A stretch of 64,000 nt of DNA from Thuidium tamariscinum (GCA_947034885.2 OX344750.2:9520553-9584552), one strand, 5' to 3'; shown: positions 35,784 through 49,655, counted from the stretch's first letter. A program made the numbers and translations. Notes: generated by a model from the letters alone, not told the origin.

Positions 35784-36708
35784 TTAACCCCTAAAGGACC
35801 ATTGTCCCCTCGGGGGACAATTTGGAGTTCGGGCAAGTTCCGTAGACCTCAATTTTTAATGAATCTTTTTTAAACTTTCTCATAAGATAGGAAAACTAAT
35901 GAGCTTCATGGGAATGTAATTTTTATTTCAATTGGTGACCAGGAGCAAAAGTTATACCACAAAAAGCCCAAATTCTCATTCGGCGGGCAGAATTTTTTTT
36001 TGCAAAAAGTCAAAATTTAATTTTTTAAAATTTTTTTTTCTAAAACAATAAATTTTTGCCTACATGTGAAGCTTTGATTCACTCTATTTGGACTTATAAT
36101 GAGAAAGTTATGGACAATCTTGTTTTTCGGGCAATCTAAACAATTTCTTGAAAAAATAACTTATAGGATTCATTTTTGAATGCAATTTTCACAATTTTTC
36201 AAAAAAAATTGTTGGAAAAGGTTATGTTTACTTTCTAGAACAATCTCACCATTGGGATTATTGTATTTCAATCCCATCTTAGAGTTATTAACCATTTAGT
36301 TTTTCTTTCAATCTTGGACCTACATCTACTTAACAATTTTTTAAAGAATGAAAATCAAGTGTTTTTTGTGTGAAATTTTTTTCCTAGACTCTCAACTCAA
36401 TTTCTTAACACAAAAAATTATAAATTCAAAGTCTGTAGTGCAATTTTTTAATACAAATTCCAGTCAAAGTCATCTGAAATTGCAAACCACAGTTCAAAAA
36501 AATTTGTATTTCCAACTTTGAATGCTCATATCTTCCAATTTGTACGGTCAAACTTCATGAAATTTTTACCACTTGATCTCAATCAAGTTAAGTACAAGAT
36601 CCTACGGTTAGATTCTTAAAAAAAATTGTTTTCTTGGATGAATGCAACAGAAATGGCAGTTTTGAGAGGTTTTTGACAGAAAAAAGGCCTTGGTCCTTTA
36701 GGGGTTAA
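35784..36708 (+). mobile_element. Intact TTAA element, 925 bp
   Basis: TTAA at both ends (35784-35787, 36705-36708) and an 18-bp perfect terminal inverted repeat TTAACCCCTAAAGGACCA. Non-coding interior, uninterrupted, so it sets the class length. Relatives at 6505, 27630, 47092 and 60622, and half-copies in the fold-back at 26121. Confidence 0.9.
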
Positions 36709-36909
36709 GATCATAGAGTTAATTTATTCTCTAAATTGTTTTTCTCCTTGAAGCATTTGTATTTTGTGAAATGAATGGAGAAGTGAAGTTCTTTATATAG
36801 ATAGGAGGTCGAGCAATCCATATGGGATATATGAATTCTCAAAGTTGTGAGAGCTCATAGTTAAGTTAAAAACCCAAAATTTTGTATTAAAACTAAGATT
36901 TTAGACCTC

Positions 36910-37225
36910 ATTTAAGTATAGTAGAATGTCTTTTTTGAAAAACATTTGAACTAAGACTACTTAGGATATGAATTGGAGTTTCAAGTCCAAAAATTGGGTT
37001 GACATTTCAAGTTTCTAATCAAAAGTTATGGACAAATTTCAAAGAGGAAGTTTCAAAAAATATAACAAGAACAATTTCAAACACCTCTTTGAAATTTCAT
37101 AACTTTTGATTAGAAACTTGAAATGTCAAAAGAATTTTTGGATGAAAAACTTGAGTTGATTTTCTAACTATAATCAGTTCAAGTTTTTTTGAAAAAACAC
37201 ATTCTTCTATGCCTAAGTGAAGTTT
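36910..37225. repeat. Fold-back, about 130-bp arms
   Basis: The inner arms are nearly perfect (GACATTTCAAGTTTCTAATC and its reverse complement, 37000-37060 against 37083-37145). The outer arms match with gaps out to TAGAATGTCTTTTTTGAAAA near 36925. Loop about 25 nt. Confidence 0.85.
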
Positions 37226-37564
37226 GAAGTCCTACTTTCAACACAATTCCTATTTTTAACTTAATGTGTTCAAAATTTGCATTTGATTCATACAAGAATA
37301 TTATGCTAGAACTAATTGGATGAAAAAAAATCATAAACCATTTGTATTCACATTCATTAGTCAATCAATGTGCATTTTTCACTCCCTACTTGGAACTACC
37401 ATCATCACTCTTTGCACATCCCAAAAATCAATATGTACTTATATTGAAGCCAAATTATTTTACAACATCTACCCAAAAAACCTTTGACCCTTCATATGCT
37501 ACATTCTTAGTTGCGGTGAAACCTTTTCTCATTTGCCAAAAGAATACAAAAATTTGATTAAGAT

Positions 37565-37960
37565 AAGGTCACTAATTGTCAACCACACCCTGTATTCAAC
37601 TTGTAGGAGTACACTAATGCCAACCAAGGTTCACAAAGATTTCCAACCAAAACTTGAAATGTGTTTTTTTGGTCTTTTTTAAGGTTGGGAATGATAAGGT
37701 TAGGACACATGTCCTATAGTAATGGAAAAAAGTAGGAAGAAGTGAGGGGGAAATCAATTATAGAATGATCAAAATTAGAAAGACTCCAGACAATGGCTGG
37801 TAGTGAAGTATACATACTTTCTCACTCCCTAAATTCATGATAGTTTCAATTTTGGAAATAAAATTATGAAAAATTTGCAATCCCTATATTTCTTGTATAG
37901 GAAAATTCCTCCCACCTTCAGCTGTTTATAATCTACTCCAAAATTGATTAGATGATCAAC
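37565..37960 (+). repeat. Dispersed repeat R2, copy 1
   Basis: Shares CCAACCAAGG, TTGGGAATGATAAGGT-like, ACACATGTCC and TTGCAATCCC...ATTTCTTG words in the same order with 49270-49640, 54600-55660 (interrupted) and 56940-57310. About 370-400 bp; termini not resolved. Confidence 0.65.
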
Positions 37961-38319
37961 CATTGATAATTCAACCTCAATCTTCTAATAATAATTAGAT
38001 GCAAGAACAATTAGTGGCAATTTTGGAGGTACCCACAATACTCATCTATCACATCTAGCACTTGCATTAGCATACGGTATGCCAAGGTCATATCCAACAA
38101 TGAGGTGCTTGAATGGAATTTTCATGTCAAATTTTGACAAGTCCACATCACTTTGTACCAATCACTACATGCCCCATGGCACTTTTTTTACACAAATGAA
38201 TCAATTCATGTTGAATCTGACTTTCACATTACCGGTAGTGTCAATGCGTGACCTCCAAAAAATTTGAAATAAATTAGAATATAAAAATCCTTCTGATTGA
38301 CACATAGGAAAATCTGATT

Positions 38320-38555
38320 GGATGAGTGTTGATTTTCACAGGGTTCAGTTTTGGGGGCACCTGTAGGACGGTTCCATAGGTCTAGGGAGTCAACACTTCG
38401 AAAATTTGTAGAAATTACATACTGCACCCGAAAAATCTATTTTTTAATAATATTCACGATTTTCACTCACTAATACTAGAAAAATATCATTTTTAGAAAA
38501 TGTTGCCTCCAACTATGCTAAATTCCTTATTTGGACAATTTTGGGTGTTTCTACT
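38320..38555 (-). repeat. Dispersed repeat, inverted partner at 30.1 kb
   Basis: Inverse of 30090-30320 (GTTGCCTCCAACTATGCTAA, ATTCCTTATTTGGACAAT). Confidence 0.7.
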
Positions 38556-38581
38556 GTACACTGTGAAAAGGCAAGACGTTA

Positions 38582-38847
38582 AATCCTGTAAACGAACATG
38601 ATGTGGCACAGGTAAATCGAGCCTCCCGCAGGTAAAACAAGCTTTACCAGGGGTTGATGAGGGGTTTGGGGTTTATGTTTTGTTGGGTTTTTTGGTTGTG
38701 TCAAGGTCCTTCCTAGCTAATTTGGGGTCTCTGAATCCAAATATGAAGTCAGAATTTGAAAAAAATAAATTTTGAAAAAAATAAAAAATTTCAGTGTTTA
38801 CCCTAGGGTAAATTCAGCTGCGCCACGTTAGTTTCGATTACAGGATT
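38582..38847. mobile_element. MITE with AATCCTGTAA ends
   Basis: TA at 38580-38581 and 38848-38849; ends AATCCTGTAAACGAA and (reverse complement) AATCCTGTAATCGAA. 266 bp. Carries TGATGTGGCA (38599-38608). GTGAAAAGG lies outside both ends. Confidence 0.85.
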
Positions 38848-39129
38848 TAACGCGCGCCTGTGAAAAGGGCACCAAATTCTTTGTTGTTACGCTACATTGC
38901 AGTGCAACTCCTTATAATGATCTTTGAAAGTACACAGTACTCATTATTTTTCAATGCTAGTGATGATGATTTCATTTGTGAAAGGCATAACAGAAATCAC
39001 AGCTTTCTTTGAAGCTTAAGATACTAATCATGATTGAATATTTCCACTTCTTCTCATCATGGTGATAAACTGTCTAACAGAAATTAGTAACTTAGCTTAA
39101 GTTTATGAATGCTCATGCATCAAAACTTT

Positions 39130-39372
39130 GAAATTTAATAACTCTCATACCATAGGTCCAAACGTCATGAAACCAAGCCCATGCACCCCTCCTTGTTGAG
39201 AGCTTTCCAACGGTATCAAGATTGCGACCAAATCAAAATAGAAGTAATTTTTTAATTTTTTAGAACCAAAAATAACTCAAAAATCCATAACTTTCACAAT
39301 ATAGGTTGGAACACCATGAAACCAAGCCCATGCACCCCTCCTCACTGAGAGCTTTCCAACCTTACCAAGCAT
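39130..39372 (+). repeat. Tandem duplication, about 146-bp period
   Basis: CATGAAACCAAGCCCATGCA and CCCCTCC...GAGAGCTTTCCAAC occur near 39170 and again near 39316. Better conserved and more GC-rich than the spacer between them. Confidence 0.85.
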
Positions 39373-41811
39373 ATGATCAAAGGGCGCACGGTTTGGAAGA
39401 TCTCAATATGACAAACAAAACAAACTACTTGTCTAAAGGTATTGATACATAAAATTATGGCTTTAGTCAACTATTGCGATTTGACTTTTGGCTTTTTTGC
39501 ATGAGCCAATCTTCACTTATCGTAAATGATTCGGGATACCTATACTCTTTTGCAATCTTTGGGTAGGCCATTGTAAAACAAAATTTAAAATAAAAATATT
39601 TTAAGAACATGTATTAGATAACCAATGAACTGCACTAGTGGTAAATAGGTTATTGTATATCAGTTGTGCATTTTCAATCACAACCTTTCATCTTCATGAT
39701 CCAAGGGTGAAGGAAACAAATTGAAAGGAAAGAAGGTTATTAGTTGCAACTTGTAATGACAATGGTTGCTAGTGGATGTGCCACTTTAGAGTTTAATAGT
39801 AAACAACTAGTTATTTATCATGTTATTAGTTTTCTATCACACTAATTTATGCCTATTTTGCCTAAGCAATTGAAAAACTATGAGTTAAAATGTGTTTTCA
39901 TTCACATTCCATGTAGATGATATTTAAATGATATTTATAGAAAAATTAACTCTTTAAATCAATTTATAATATCATAGTGAACTCATCAAAGTGAATTGTG
40001 TTCAAATTATATTGTTATAATAAAACTCATTGCTAGTAAGATATTTATTGTGACATTTTTTTTATGACTTCGCACATACATCATTCATTCTTGAAAGCTT
40101 AAAAAAATGAATACATCCTACAACATCTCAAGGTAAAAACTTGTTTTGAAATTTAGTCAAAAATCCATGAAGAAAAATTCAAGGAAATAAACTTTAATGC
40201 CTAATTTTTTGAGTGACTATATAAGGTTGCTTTAAAATTTTGGCTTCTTTATATGTAAGCAATTAAATTCCTTTGACAATTTCAAAAACTCTAACTTATG
40301 AACAATGTTGAAAGTTAAGTATTGAAATTGTTGTTTTTTTCACTCAAAAAATAATAATTAATACAAATTTTGAGAAGTCCCCAAAGGCATATATGTACAT
40401 TCAATTGGTGGAAGAGTAAAGCTTGCCAATTTTACTTGATTTCTTGACTTAAAGCAAAGCCTACCAATTTCCTCGTTGATTTCACTTAATTTGAGATGTA
40501 AAAAATTATACTTATCCATTTGCTTTGAAAATGGTCCCAATTGAAAGTGTAGGTGTTTTCATAGTTTTCACCATTGAAAATTCAAACATGCAAGTGTGGA
40601 CTTGGAGTTATTTGTGATTTCTACTTATTAAAAAAATTGCATTTCAACAATTGCAAGGAGATTGATTAATGAATTTGAGAGTTCTTCATTTGAACTTAAG
40701 GTTCTTGGAAGTGAATTTTATTGTTCTAATACAATTTTTAATTATTTATGTGATCTCCAATTTCCAAAACCTCTTATATGCAAATTTCTCAAATATTGTT
40801 GGAAGGGTCAACATATTAAAAATAAAAGACACACATTTATCTTATTAAAATCCCACAACTTTTATCCAATTTTGCACTTGAAATTGGTATTCACACAAAT
40901 GAGCAAGCTCATTAAACATCTATATGGTTAAATTTGAATTTTTTTTTAATGAGGATGACTACAAGTATGTGCTTTTTGTTTTAATAAAAACACACACATT
41001 AGGAAAGGCTTCTAAAGGCACTCAAGGGTTAAATAAAAAAGTATTTCTTGTTGCCTAACTAATTTGTATTAAGAACAAAAAGACTAAATTAGACATAACT
41101 TTGTAACCACCAATCCAAATTTTATGAACTTTGTCTTGCATTCAAAACAACCATTGCATGCATTCACATGCAAAAATTGAGTTGACTTGTAGCATCCAAA
41201 ATTTAAGATTTTCATTTCCTATCTAAATGTTTTTAAAGCCTCCAAACATTCCTTAGTCACTTAGGGGATAAATTTATAGATGCACATTTTTGTTGCAAAT
41301 AAAAAATAAACAAAACTTGCGAATGTATGCAACTTCAAATACACCAGCTATGAATTACTAGGTATTTTGTTGGCCCCACATATTCAATGTTTATAATTAC
41401 TAAAAGCTTGGTAAATTGTTGTCACTTGATAGTTTTTTGCCGGCACTTGAAACCATGGCGCTTCAATTACTTCTTGCAAAAATAATAAGCTTTTAGACTA
41501 AATTTTTTTCATTTAGAGCCTTTTTTTTTCCCATCCTGTTTTATATCATTCTAGTAATATAGCAATAGATCATTTCAATTTTAGAACAAGTATATTTTAA
41601 AGATATAGTAAATTTCTGAATATTTCTTGATGTTTTGCTCATCTCAAAAGAATTGTTGTAGTGCATTTTGTACAGGTTTTCTACAAAGTGGGTTCAAATT
41701 CTAATTTTTGGTTTTGTAAATTTTGAAATTGAAATACACATGCAGGCAATGAAGCATGTAATAGGGAACACTATTAATTTTACTTTGACCACATAGATCT
41801 TGTAAGTGATA
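39373..41811. other. AT-rich stretch without recognisable genes
   Basis: Open frames at 40358-40540 (minus) and 40662-40931 (plus) have only AT-driven composition. No other feature supported. Confidence 0.5.
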
Positions 41812-42138
41812 AAGTAGGAAGTCTATAAATGGAACATCTAAGGGTTGGAACTGAATTTTTGGGAGGTAAAACATCTTGAAATATTTTTCAATAAATTTTC
41901 CTTAAGAAAGAAGTGATATTGACATCTAACCAAAGTTATTTCATATTTTTTGGAGCCTGGTAAAATTAGTTATAAAATTTTGAAGTTGAAGTGACATAGG
42001 GCTTTAAAATGGAGCACCTCCTAAAATATACACAGTATTTACATTGCTAAGGGCTATGAAAAAGCAACAAGTACGAACAAGGTACATATGAGGATATACT
42101 CCATTTTAGAACCCACTCCATTTTAGAACCTCCTACCT
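41812..42138 (-). mobile_element. AGGTAG-family MITE, inverted
   Basis: TA at 41810-41811 and 42139-42140; ends AAGTAGGAAGTCTATAAATG and (reverse complement) AGGTAGGAGGTTCTAAAATG. 327 bp; interior is the inverse of 938-1263. Confidence 0.85.
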
Positions 42139-42299
42139 TACAAAATTTTGAAGTTAAACCTATTATATGTAGTATGTATGAAGGCAATATTTAGATCCTA
42201 CATTTACAAATGTCATTTCTTACAAATTTTTTCATACAAAAATCTTGATTCCAAAGTTATTGCTTTATGCATTTTGGGGGCTCAAAATTGCAAGGATAT

Positions 42300-42560
42300 T
42301 TGGAGGTTTGGTGATGTTGGCTTGTGTGTGCAAAGACATGAGTCTATAAGTCTTGAACCTAGTTGTAGATATGTATCTACAACTATTTGAAGGTGTTCAT
42401 AACATATGTATCAATAATGTAGGTATTTAATAATATGGAAAGAATCTACAACATTGCTATACCTACAACATAAACATCTATAACAATTATGATATAGACT
42501 TCTAAACTTATAGACTTGTAGATTCTATAGTCACATACTCACATTGTCCTTTAGAGGTGA
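42300..42560. repeat. Mutator-like MITE relative
   Basis: The interior (AAGGTGTTCATAACAT, ACATAAACATCTATAAC) resembles the 238-bp elements at 7774 and 28563; ends and duplication are not clear. Confidence 0.45.
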
Positions 42561-43827
42561 AGTTCAAATTCTAAAGGTATATATGCATGATTGTTTTGGG
42601 TAAATGTAATAAACATGTCAAGTTATTTCGATAACTTGTTAAATTTGCATGTGATTTTTGAGTGCCTCATCACTTCTAATATATATTATATTATCTAAAA
42701 AATTTCAAATTTATAGATAGTATGATTGAATTTATTTTGAACTTCTCAAATTATCCTAAAATACAGAAATTCATTGTTGCTAAGGAGTTAAAAGCAATTA
42801 TTGTCACAATGTTGGAAAAAAATTGTCTTTACTAAAAAATTAATTAATTTCAATAATTAAATATTATATTTTACCATGATTATTATTTTTATAATTTAAT
42901 AGAAAATTCTATAGCCTCAAAAGTTAGAGAGTTCTTTGACATTTTACAATTCACATGTATTATAGTTATAGGATTAAAAATTCTTTAAAATTTCATAGTT
43001 TTCATTTTGTAATAACTTTGAAATAATATCATTTATAGAAAGTGTAGTTGTGTCTTTGAAAAGTAGAATTGAAATATGATTCATTAAAAATACAATAACA
43101 AAGATAGAAGTTTTTTACATTGATCTAGGATACAACATTCAAAGGTCAAGCTATTCAATCACAAATTTGGTCAATAACATATTTACTTCAAATATTTATA
43201 TTGGACCTTGTGATCTATTCAATAATGTATGGAATTTGTAACACTTTCAAAAGATAAGAAAATTGCAACAATAAATGGCTAGAAGTAGAATATCTTTATT
43301 TTTTAAAGTAATAATCTTAAAAGAAATAAAACCAACAAACTACACTTACCTCAACTAAATTAGTTGTAAAATAAAGCTTGTTTAGATAGATTGAGAACCT
43401 TAAATTTTTTTTAAAGTCTTGATAATTTTGTCAAAAAATTGTTAACCTCATGATTGGAATATCTTCTTGGTTGTTAAAAGCATCAAAATACGGCACTCAA
43501 AATCCACTTTCTATTATGTATTTGAGATCATGTTCCTCATTTAATTTCTACAACAATATATGCAAGATACATCCAATACATACTTAAAGAATCAATCACA
43601 AACCATCACAATAACTACATATTAAGCATAAAATATAGATATTGCTATCTAACTAAATCTAGAAAAAAGAAGGTGGTTTTGAAGGCTCAAATCAATGACA
43701 ATCATCAAGGATTGATTCAAACTTCATCTTAGAATCAAATATATTTAGATTATTTTTAATTTTTTTAGACAATTATTAGTTGTAATGTAGGATCTTTCAA
43801 AATAGAGCATGTTTCTAAAAGCATGAT

Positions 43828-44690
43828 TTAACCCTTAAACGACAAGATCCATTGCCATCTGGTCAATCATCATGTCCAAGGCAAATTTAGCATATTAGAT
43901 GGCCTTCAAATATTGATCTTATATTTTTATTACTTCAAACTATGAAAAATGTAATATTAGGAGCAATTTCAATTGATTTTGTAAAAAATTGTAATTGTTA
44001 TCATTTTTGTTGCAAAAACCAGAAATAAATAAGTAAAAATAGAAGAAATGATCCAAATTATTTGAAATTTTCTCAAGAGTTACAAGTAGAAATGAATATT
44101 TGTCTACAAAATTTTCAATTGATTATTCTATTTTTAAAACCCCAAACAACCACACCAAAGACCTTGAAGTAATATTTGCCTATTAAACCACATTTAATAC
44201 TTTATTGAATAGAGGTATAAAAATTTGATGTTTTTTACTAATAGGAAATTTAACTTCCTATTCACTCAAATTTTTTCAAATTTTTTGATGAAAACTACAA
44301 ATTATCGTTATTTTTTAAAGTTATGAATAAAAAATAATTATATCAACTTGAATATATAGTAGAATAATCTAAAAATTTTACCATTAATGAAGGTAACAAT
44401 GGAAAACTTAATTTTGTAATTTAAGTTGAAAATTCATTTTAAAAGAAAAAAATATGAATGAAAAACACAACAAATTGTGTTTTTTGGATTTTAACACATA
44501 GAGCTTGCAATTGCAATAACTTTTTCAATTTTTCAATTTTTTCAAAATTTCAAGTTGAAATTGAAAGAAAAATTGTCAAGCTTCATTTTCTTAGTCAAAA
44601 TCAAATTCCAAAAATGATTATATTTTAAGTTAAAATCAAGGTTGACCACGGCGCATCCACTTTTTGGATGCATATGTGCTTAAGGGTTAA
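43828..44690 (+). mobile_element. TTAA element, 863 bp
   Basis: TTAA at 43828-43831 and 44687-44690; ends TTAACCCTTAAACGAC and (reverse complement) TTAACCCTTAAGCACA. Interior differs from the 925- and 980-bp classes; non-coding. Confidence 0.85.
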
Positions 44691-47091
44691 AGGGGACACA
44701 TGAATTTAAGTAAATTCTTTGTGCAAAATATTCCACATATAGGCATTGGATTTTAGAATGGTTTTAGAATATCTAGCTATTGAATTCAACCCTCACGAAC
44801 ATGAATTTTCAATATTATATTTGAATGTACTTCATCCAACTTGTCTTTAAATAATTCTAGCTTAGACCTATAGCTAATATTTTATGTATATATTAAGGTA
44901 TTTTGTATTGAAATATATCTATTCCAATTGATGAACTACGACTAAAGTATCATAATTTTGAGGTACTACAATGAAAGTGTCATAATTGAAGCTAGAAGTG
45001 TTTGAAAGTCAATTTTTTCTATCCTTCAAATTACATATAGGACTAATATAATGACATATATGACTAAGAATTGGCACCAATTTTTTTGAGCAAATCAATA
45101 AGAAGTGAAAGTTCCTTTAGGTTAAATTTATTTATTAATTGAAAACATTTCAATAAAACTAACAAATTTTAATAGAAAGTATTTTACATATAATTTGTAT
45201 TATTCCAATGATGACCTTTATATTGAAACACCTTTTAATTAGCTAATATTTTTCATGTATTGGTAAATTTTCCTCTATAATCCTTACGGACTAAAGTATC
45301 ATAACCAATTGATTCATCTACATTTGAGTCTTGAACAATTGCCTACACCATTAAAAATTACCACATGTTAAGAAGAGCAACTTATGGGAGTCAAAGAGTT
45401 TTTTAGTGGTACATATTTATTAAATTTTTAAACATTAAAAATTATCAACAATTTAGATGAAGTTGAAAAATAAGAAATAAATTTGAAATTAGAAGTTATT
45501 TTTTTCTTCATAGATTGTGATTTTGAAATTGTGGTCACTATATTTAGAGGTCTTTTGGTAATTGAAGTTCTACCTTTTTGAAATAATTTTTGAGGGTGTA
45601 GTTGTTCAAGTAATAGTCTTATGAATGTTTTGTTCTTGTACACATCTAAATTGATGTCACAATCTTTTTGGTTATTACCTTATATTTGAACCATTTTTAC
45701 ATCATTTTTGGACAAAGGGACTTCTATTACAAATATTAGCCATTTCTCTTGTAGAGAATGCAACTAGGTTTGAAATCTACACATTGCTTATTCTAACTCA
45801 CTCAATGTCAAAAGTGGTGCATTTTCATCACCACTCATCCTTGCATTGGTTTTATTCTTTTTTTGTTGAATTTTGAATAAAATGTTGCACTTCAAATTCA
45901 TCCATTGATTTTTTTTAATGTTTACAAATAATGCATTCCCAATGGTGACAAGTTCACTTTTGATCGTCCGAGCTAGTTTCAACAACAATTCTTTCTAGAT
46001 TCCAATTTTGGTATGACAAATGTGTTGACAAAAATTGTCTCTAAAATATCTGAAGTTCTTGACCTTTATTTAGTAATCATTATTAGTGCAAAGAACAATA
46101 AATTCCTAGTTAGTAATATAAGATATATTCTTGACTTTCAATAAATGATGGTTGTAAGATAAGTTTCAATTTGGTCTGAAAGTGATACCACATTAATTCT
46201 AATATGCATGGGGATATTTTAGGCAAAAATATTGCTTTCTAGTGTAAAATTATAGCAATCAAAGCTTGAAATTTTATTTATTTTTAATTGTGCCTAATGG
46301 AGTCAACAACTTTTCCACTTGTGTTTGAGTGATATTCCTACGTTGAACATAGTCTTTTTTAGATGATTGCCCATTATTTCATATTAGTTACATACTTGCC
46401 AAAAATTGGAAGTAAAATGGGGTTTAGCACAAGTAGTGTGAAATTGCATGATAAGCCTAAAAAAATCTTGGCAAATGTAAATTTTGATCTTGATGCTTGA
46501 TTGGCAAATTTTATAATTTTTCTCAATGGAAATACACATCTATATCTTCCATCAAAATCTAAAATATATATTGGTAATTAGCATTATAGAAACTTAGTTA
46601 AATTTCTAATTCTCCATTCAATGAACAAATATTCTTTAGGAGTTAATGTGATATATTTCTTCTAATTTATCCAACATTTCAAAGCCATAAACTATCCCAA
46701 TTTCATTGCCATTGTCTTATAGACATGAATGGATAAAATATAAGATCATGAGATCTAATTTGGAACAATGAGCTACATCACAAGAAGTGTTGTCCCTATA
46801 ACAACAACTCATTTTAGTGTAAAGACCAACTTAAATATGATCAAATTTTGCTTTTGTCTTTTAAAAGCATGTGCGACTCAAAGTATCTTCACCCCCTAAG
46901 CATTAAACTAGGAGAATGATGAATGTTGTGAAAAGTATGCTTTATTTCATCAATATACATTTGGGAAGCTTTGAGAATATTCATGTAACCTATCAATGGA
47001 AAGAAGAAAGAAAGCTCTACAATGATATATCACCAATACACAAATGCTATAGGAGTTTCAATGATTTGTTATAAAATTTTGCAAGTAATCT
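44691..47091. other. AT-rich stretch without recognisable genes
   Basis: Repeated short words (GACTAAAGTATCATAA at 44940 and 45293) suggest a diverged internal duplication. No gene supported. Confidence 0.5.
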
Positions 47092-47990
47092 ACTAAAGGA
47101 CCAAATTGCAATTATTGGCAATATAGAAATTTTGGGTACTCATGATTGGTGATTTTATTATTTTTATTTGAAATTTTTGCACAACATTTTTTCAAGGAGT
47201 AGCTTTAAAGCCCAAAAATGTTCATAAATTTTTACTACATGGTTAAAAAGTCATTGTATGATATGTAATTTTCAATGTTTGGTGGGTAGCTTGGGCAATT
47301 CAAAAAACTTCAGAAAAAGTCACTTTTTCGAAGAAAAAAAATTGAAATTGGTTTTCACTAGATTTACATTTATATGGAAAGCTTTGAATCATTCCATTTT
47401 GATTAATGAAACAAAATTTGTAAGGGATTTTAGTTTGAGGGCAATTATGGATTCACTACTTTGAAATAAACTTTGAGGTCATTTGTTTAACACAATTTTT
47501 GTAAATTTGGAAAAAGAAAAAAATTGGGTGTAGATTGGTTACTACAACATTAGAACCATTGGGATTGAAAACTTTCAATTTCATAAATAAATTATTAACA
47601 ATTTAGTATTTTGAATCATTGTCTATTTCTTTCTACTAACTATTTTTTTCCTATATGTTGTGCAATTCCAAAAGATGTGAAATTTTTGAAGCATTTAGCG
47701 AAAGTGCCTTGAAGAATGAATTAAAAAAGTTACAACTATTTTGGACATTTTTTCATACAAATATGAACTTGTGAAGTAAAAGTGTCCAATTTCTTGCAAG
47801 GCCAAAAAAAAATTGGAGCATTTCAAATGCTAATGTTTTGCAATCTACAAGGTGAAATGTTTTGAAATGTTTTTCAAATCTTCCTAAACCAACTTACTAC
47901 AAAACCCTAGAGTTTTGTACTTGTAACACAAATGGTAGGTTTTGGAGTATTTTGGGTGAAAACATTGTAAAAATATTTTAGGAGTTTAGC
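47092..47990 (+). mobile_element. 925-bp-class TTAA element with eroded ends
   Basis: CTAAAGGACCAAATTGC at the left and ATTTTAGGAGTTTAGC at the right are decayed forms of the class ends; neither outer TTAA survives. Interior aligns with 60622 and 6505. Confidence 0.65.
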
Positions 47991-49269
47991 ACTTAACGTA
48001 GAGCCATCTACAATTGATCAAATAATCAATTCTAGATATGATTTGGTGTAGTGCAATACAAAACAAATATTTAAGAAGTGTGGTTGATAGAATTGACATG
48101 GATTGCAAAAACCTTGGTAATTTTATTCCTTGAATTTAAAAAAACTATGAATTTGGAAAGGCAAGAAGTACTCTAGACCCAAGCCAATTTCTAGATTCTT
48201 CCAATTTTAATCATTCAAAAAAAAATTCTACCCACTACTTCCTACTTTCTTGCTCACTACTTTTGAACATGTGTCATGAACTTGTTAGTTCCAATATTGA
48301 AAAGGAGAAAAAAACAAAACATTTTATCCTTGGTTGGAAATAATAAGGTAGAACCACCTATTTCCAACCAAAAATCCATATCCTAATGGAAACCCCTTTT
48401 CCCTTCTTTTTATTTCACTTGATTTTTACAAAAGAAAAATATCTTGGCCTTCCCTTCCATCCTTAATGTAGAATTCTTATTTTGAATTTGGCTATAACTA
48501 CATTCTAAAGTTCTTGAGCCAAAGCTTGTATTTTCCCTTATAATGGCAATTTTTGTGCCCTATATGTACTTTAGAGAAGTTGAGTCTTTGCAAGTCTTCA
48601 TCATGGATCTTGAATGCTTATTTTGTCTTGTAGAGTGGTCTTCGACTTTTCTTGTCTTTATGATAATAATACCTCACCATGGGAATTCCTCCCTTTTATA
48701 GTTTCCCTTGGTGATAAGAGAACTATTTTAATTACCCTAACCATTTTTACATGGTCATAGGTCTAAATATATTCCTATTTGAATTCACCTAACTATCCTA
48801 AGTACCTTAGCCATATCTATTTTATCCTAAAACTATCCTAGTAACTTTATCAGATACTAATGTTCTAATTCCATACCTTCCTCCTTGCCTATATTAATTG
48901 GGTCTTTTGTGAAATTAATAACATGCTTTTGAAATCTTTTTCTCCTTCTTATACTTATTAATTATTGTTTTCTATAGTATAATCTTTGTATTGTTGTGTA
49001 GATTTGTAAAAATACCCATAGGTAAACAGCCTTTATTAATTTATTAAGAGTAATAATAATATAGTTTATCACAAAGATGATCTATTTTTATAAATCAATT
49101 ATCTTTTTACAATAATTACTTTTGGATATTAAATATATATTATACTAGATTATTGTCTAATCTAGCCTTTAAACTATGTATTTTGCTATTTTGAGATGAT
49201 CAACAATTATTTTGGAAACGTTAAAGTAAGCCTATTCAATAATTGTTTTTATCTTGTATGAAAATGAGG

Positions 49270-49640
49270 TCAAAACGAACCTATAGAATGTAGTTGTATC
49301 CAACCAAGGCTACAAAGAATTCAAATCAAAGCTTCAAATGAACTTTTTCCTCATTTTCAAGGTTGGGACTAATAAGGTCATGACACATGTTCCAAAGTGT
49401 CATGAAATGCACTGAAAGTACCAATTGGAAAAACAAGGTTTTGAATGATTGGAATTAGTAGAGTCTAGACATTGACTATGGGTTCAACACACTTTTTGGC
49501 TTCCAAAATCACAATAAATTTAATTTTGGGAATAAAATTTTGAAAAATTTGCAACCTTCATATTTCTTGTCTTTCTGCATGGGAAAAAATTGCATAGCCT
49601 TATATAATTATTTGCTCTAGAATTGATTAAGTAATTGGAT
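49270..49640 (+). repeat. Dispersed repeat R2, copy 2
   Basis: Same ordered words as 37565-37960 (CCAACCAAGGCTAC, AGGTTGGGACTAATAAGGTC, ACACATGTTCC). Confidence 0.65.
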
Positions 49641-49655
49641 ATAGATCTTTCTATT

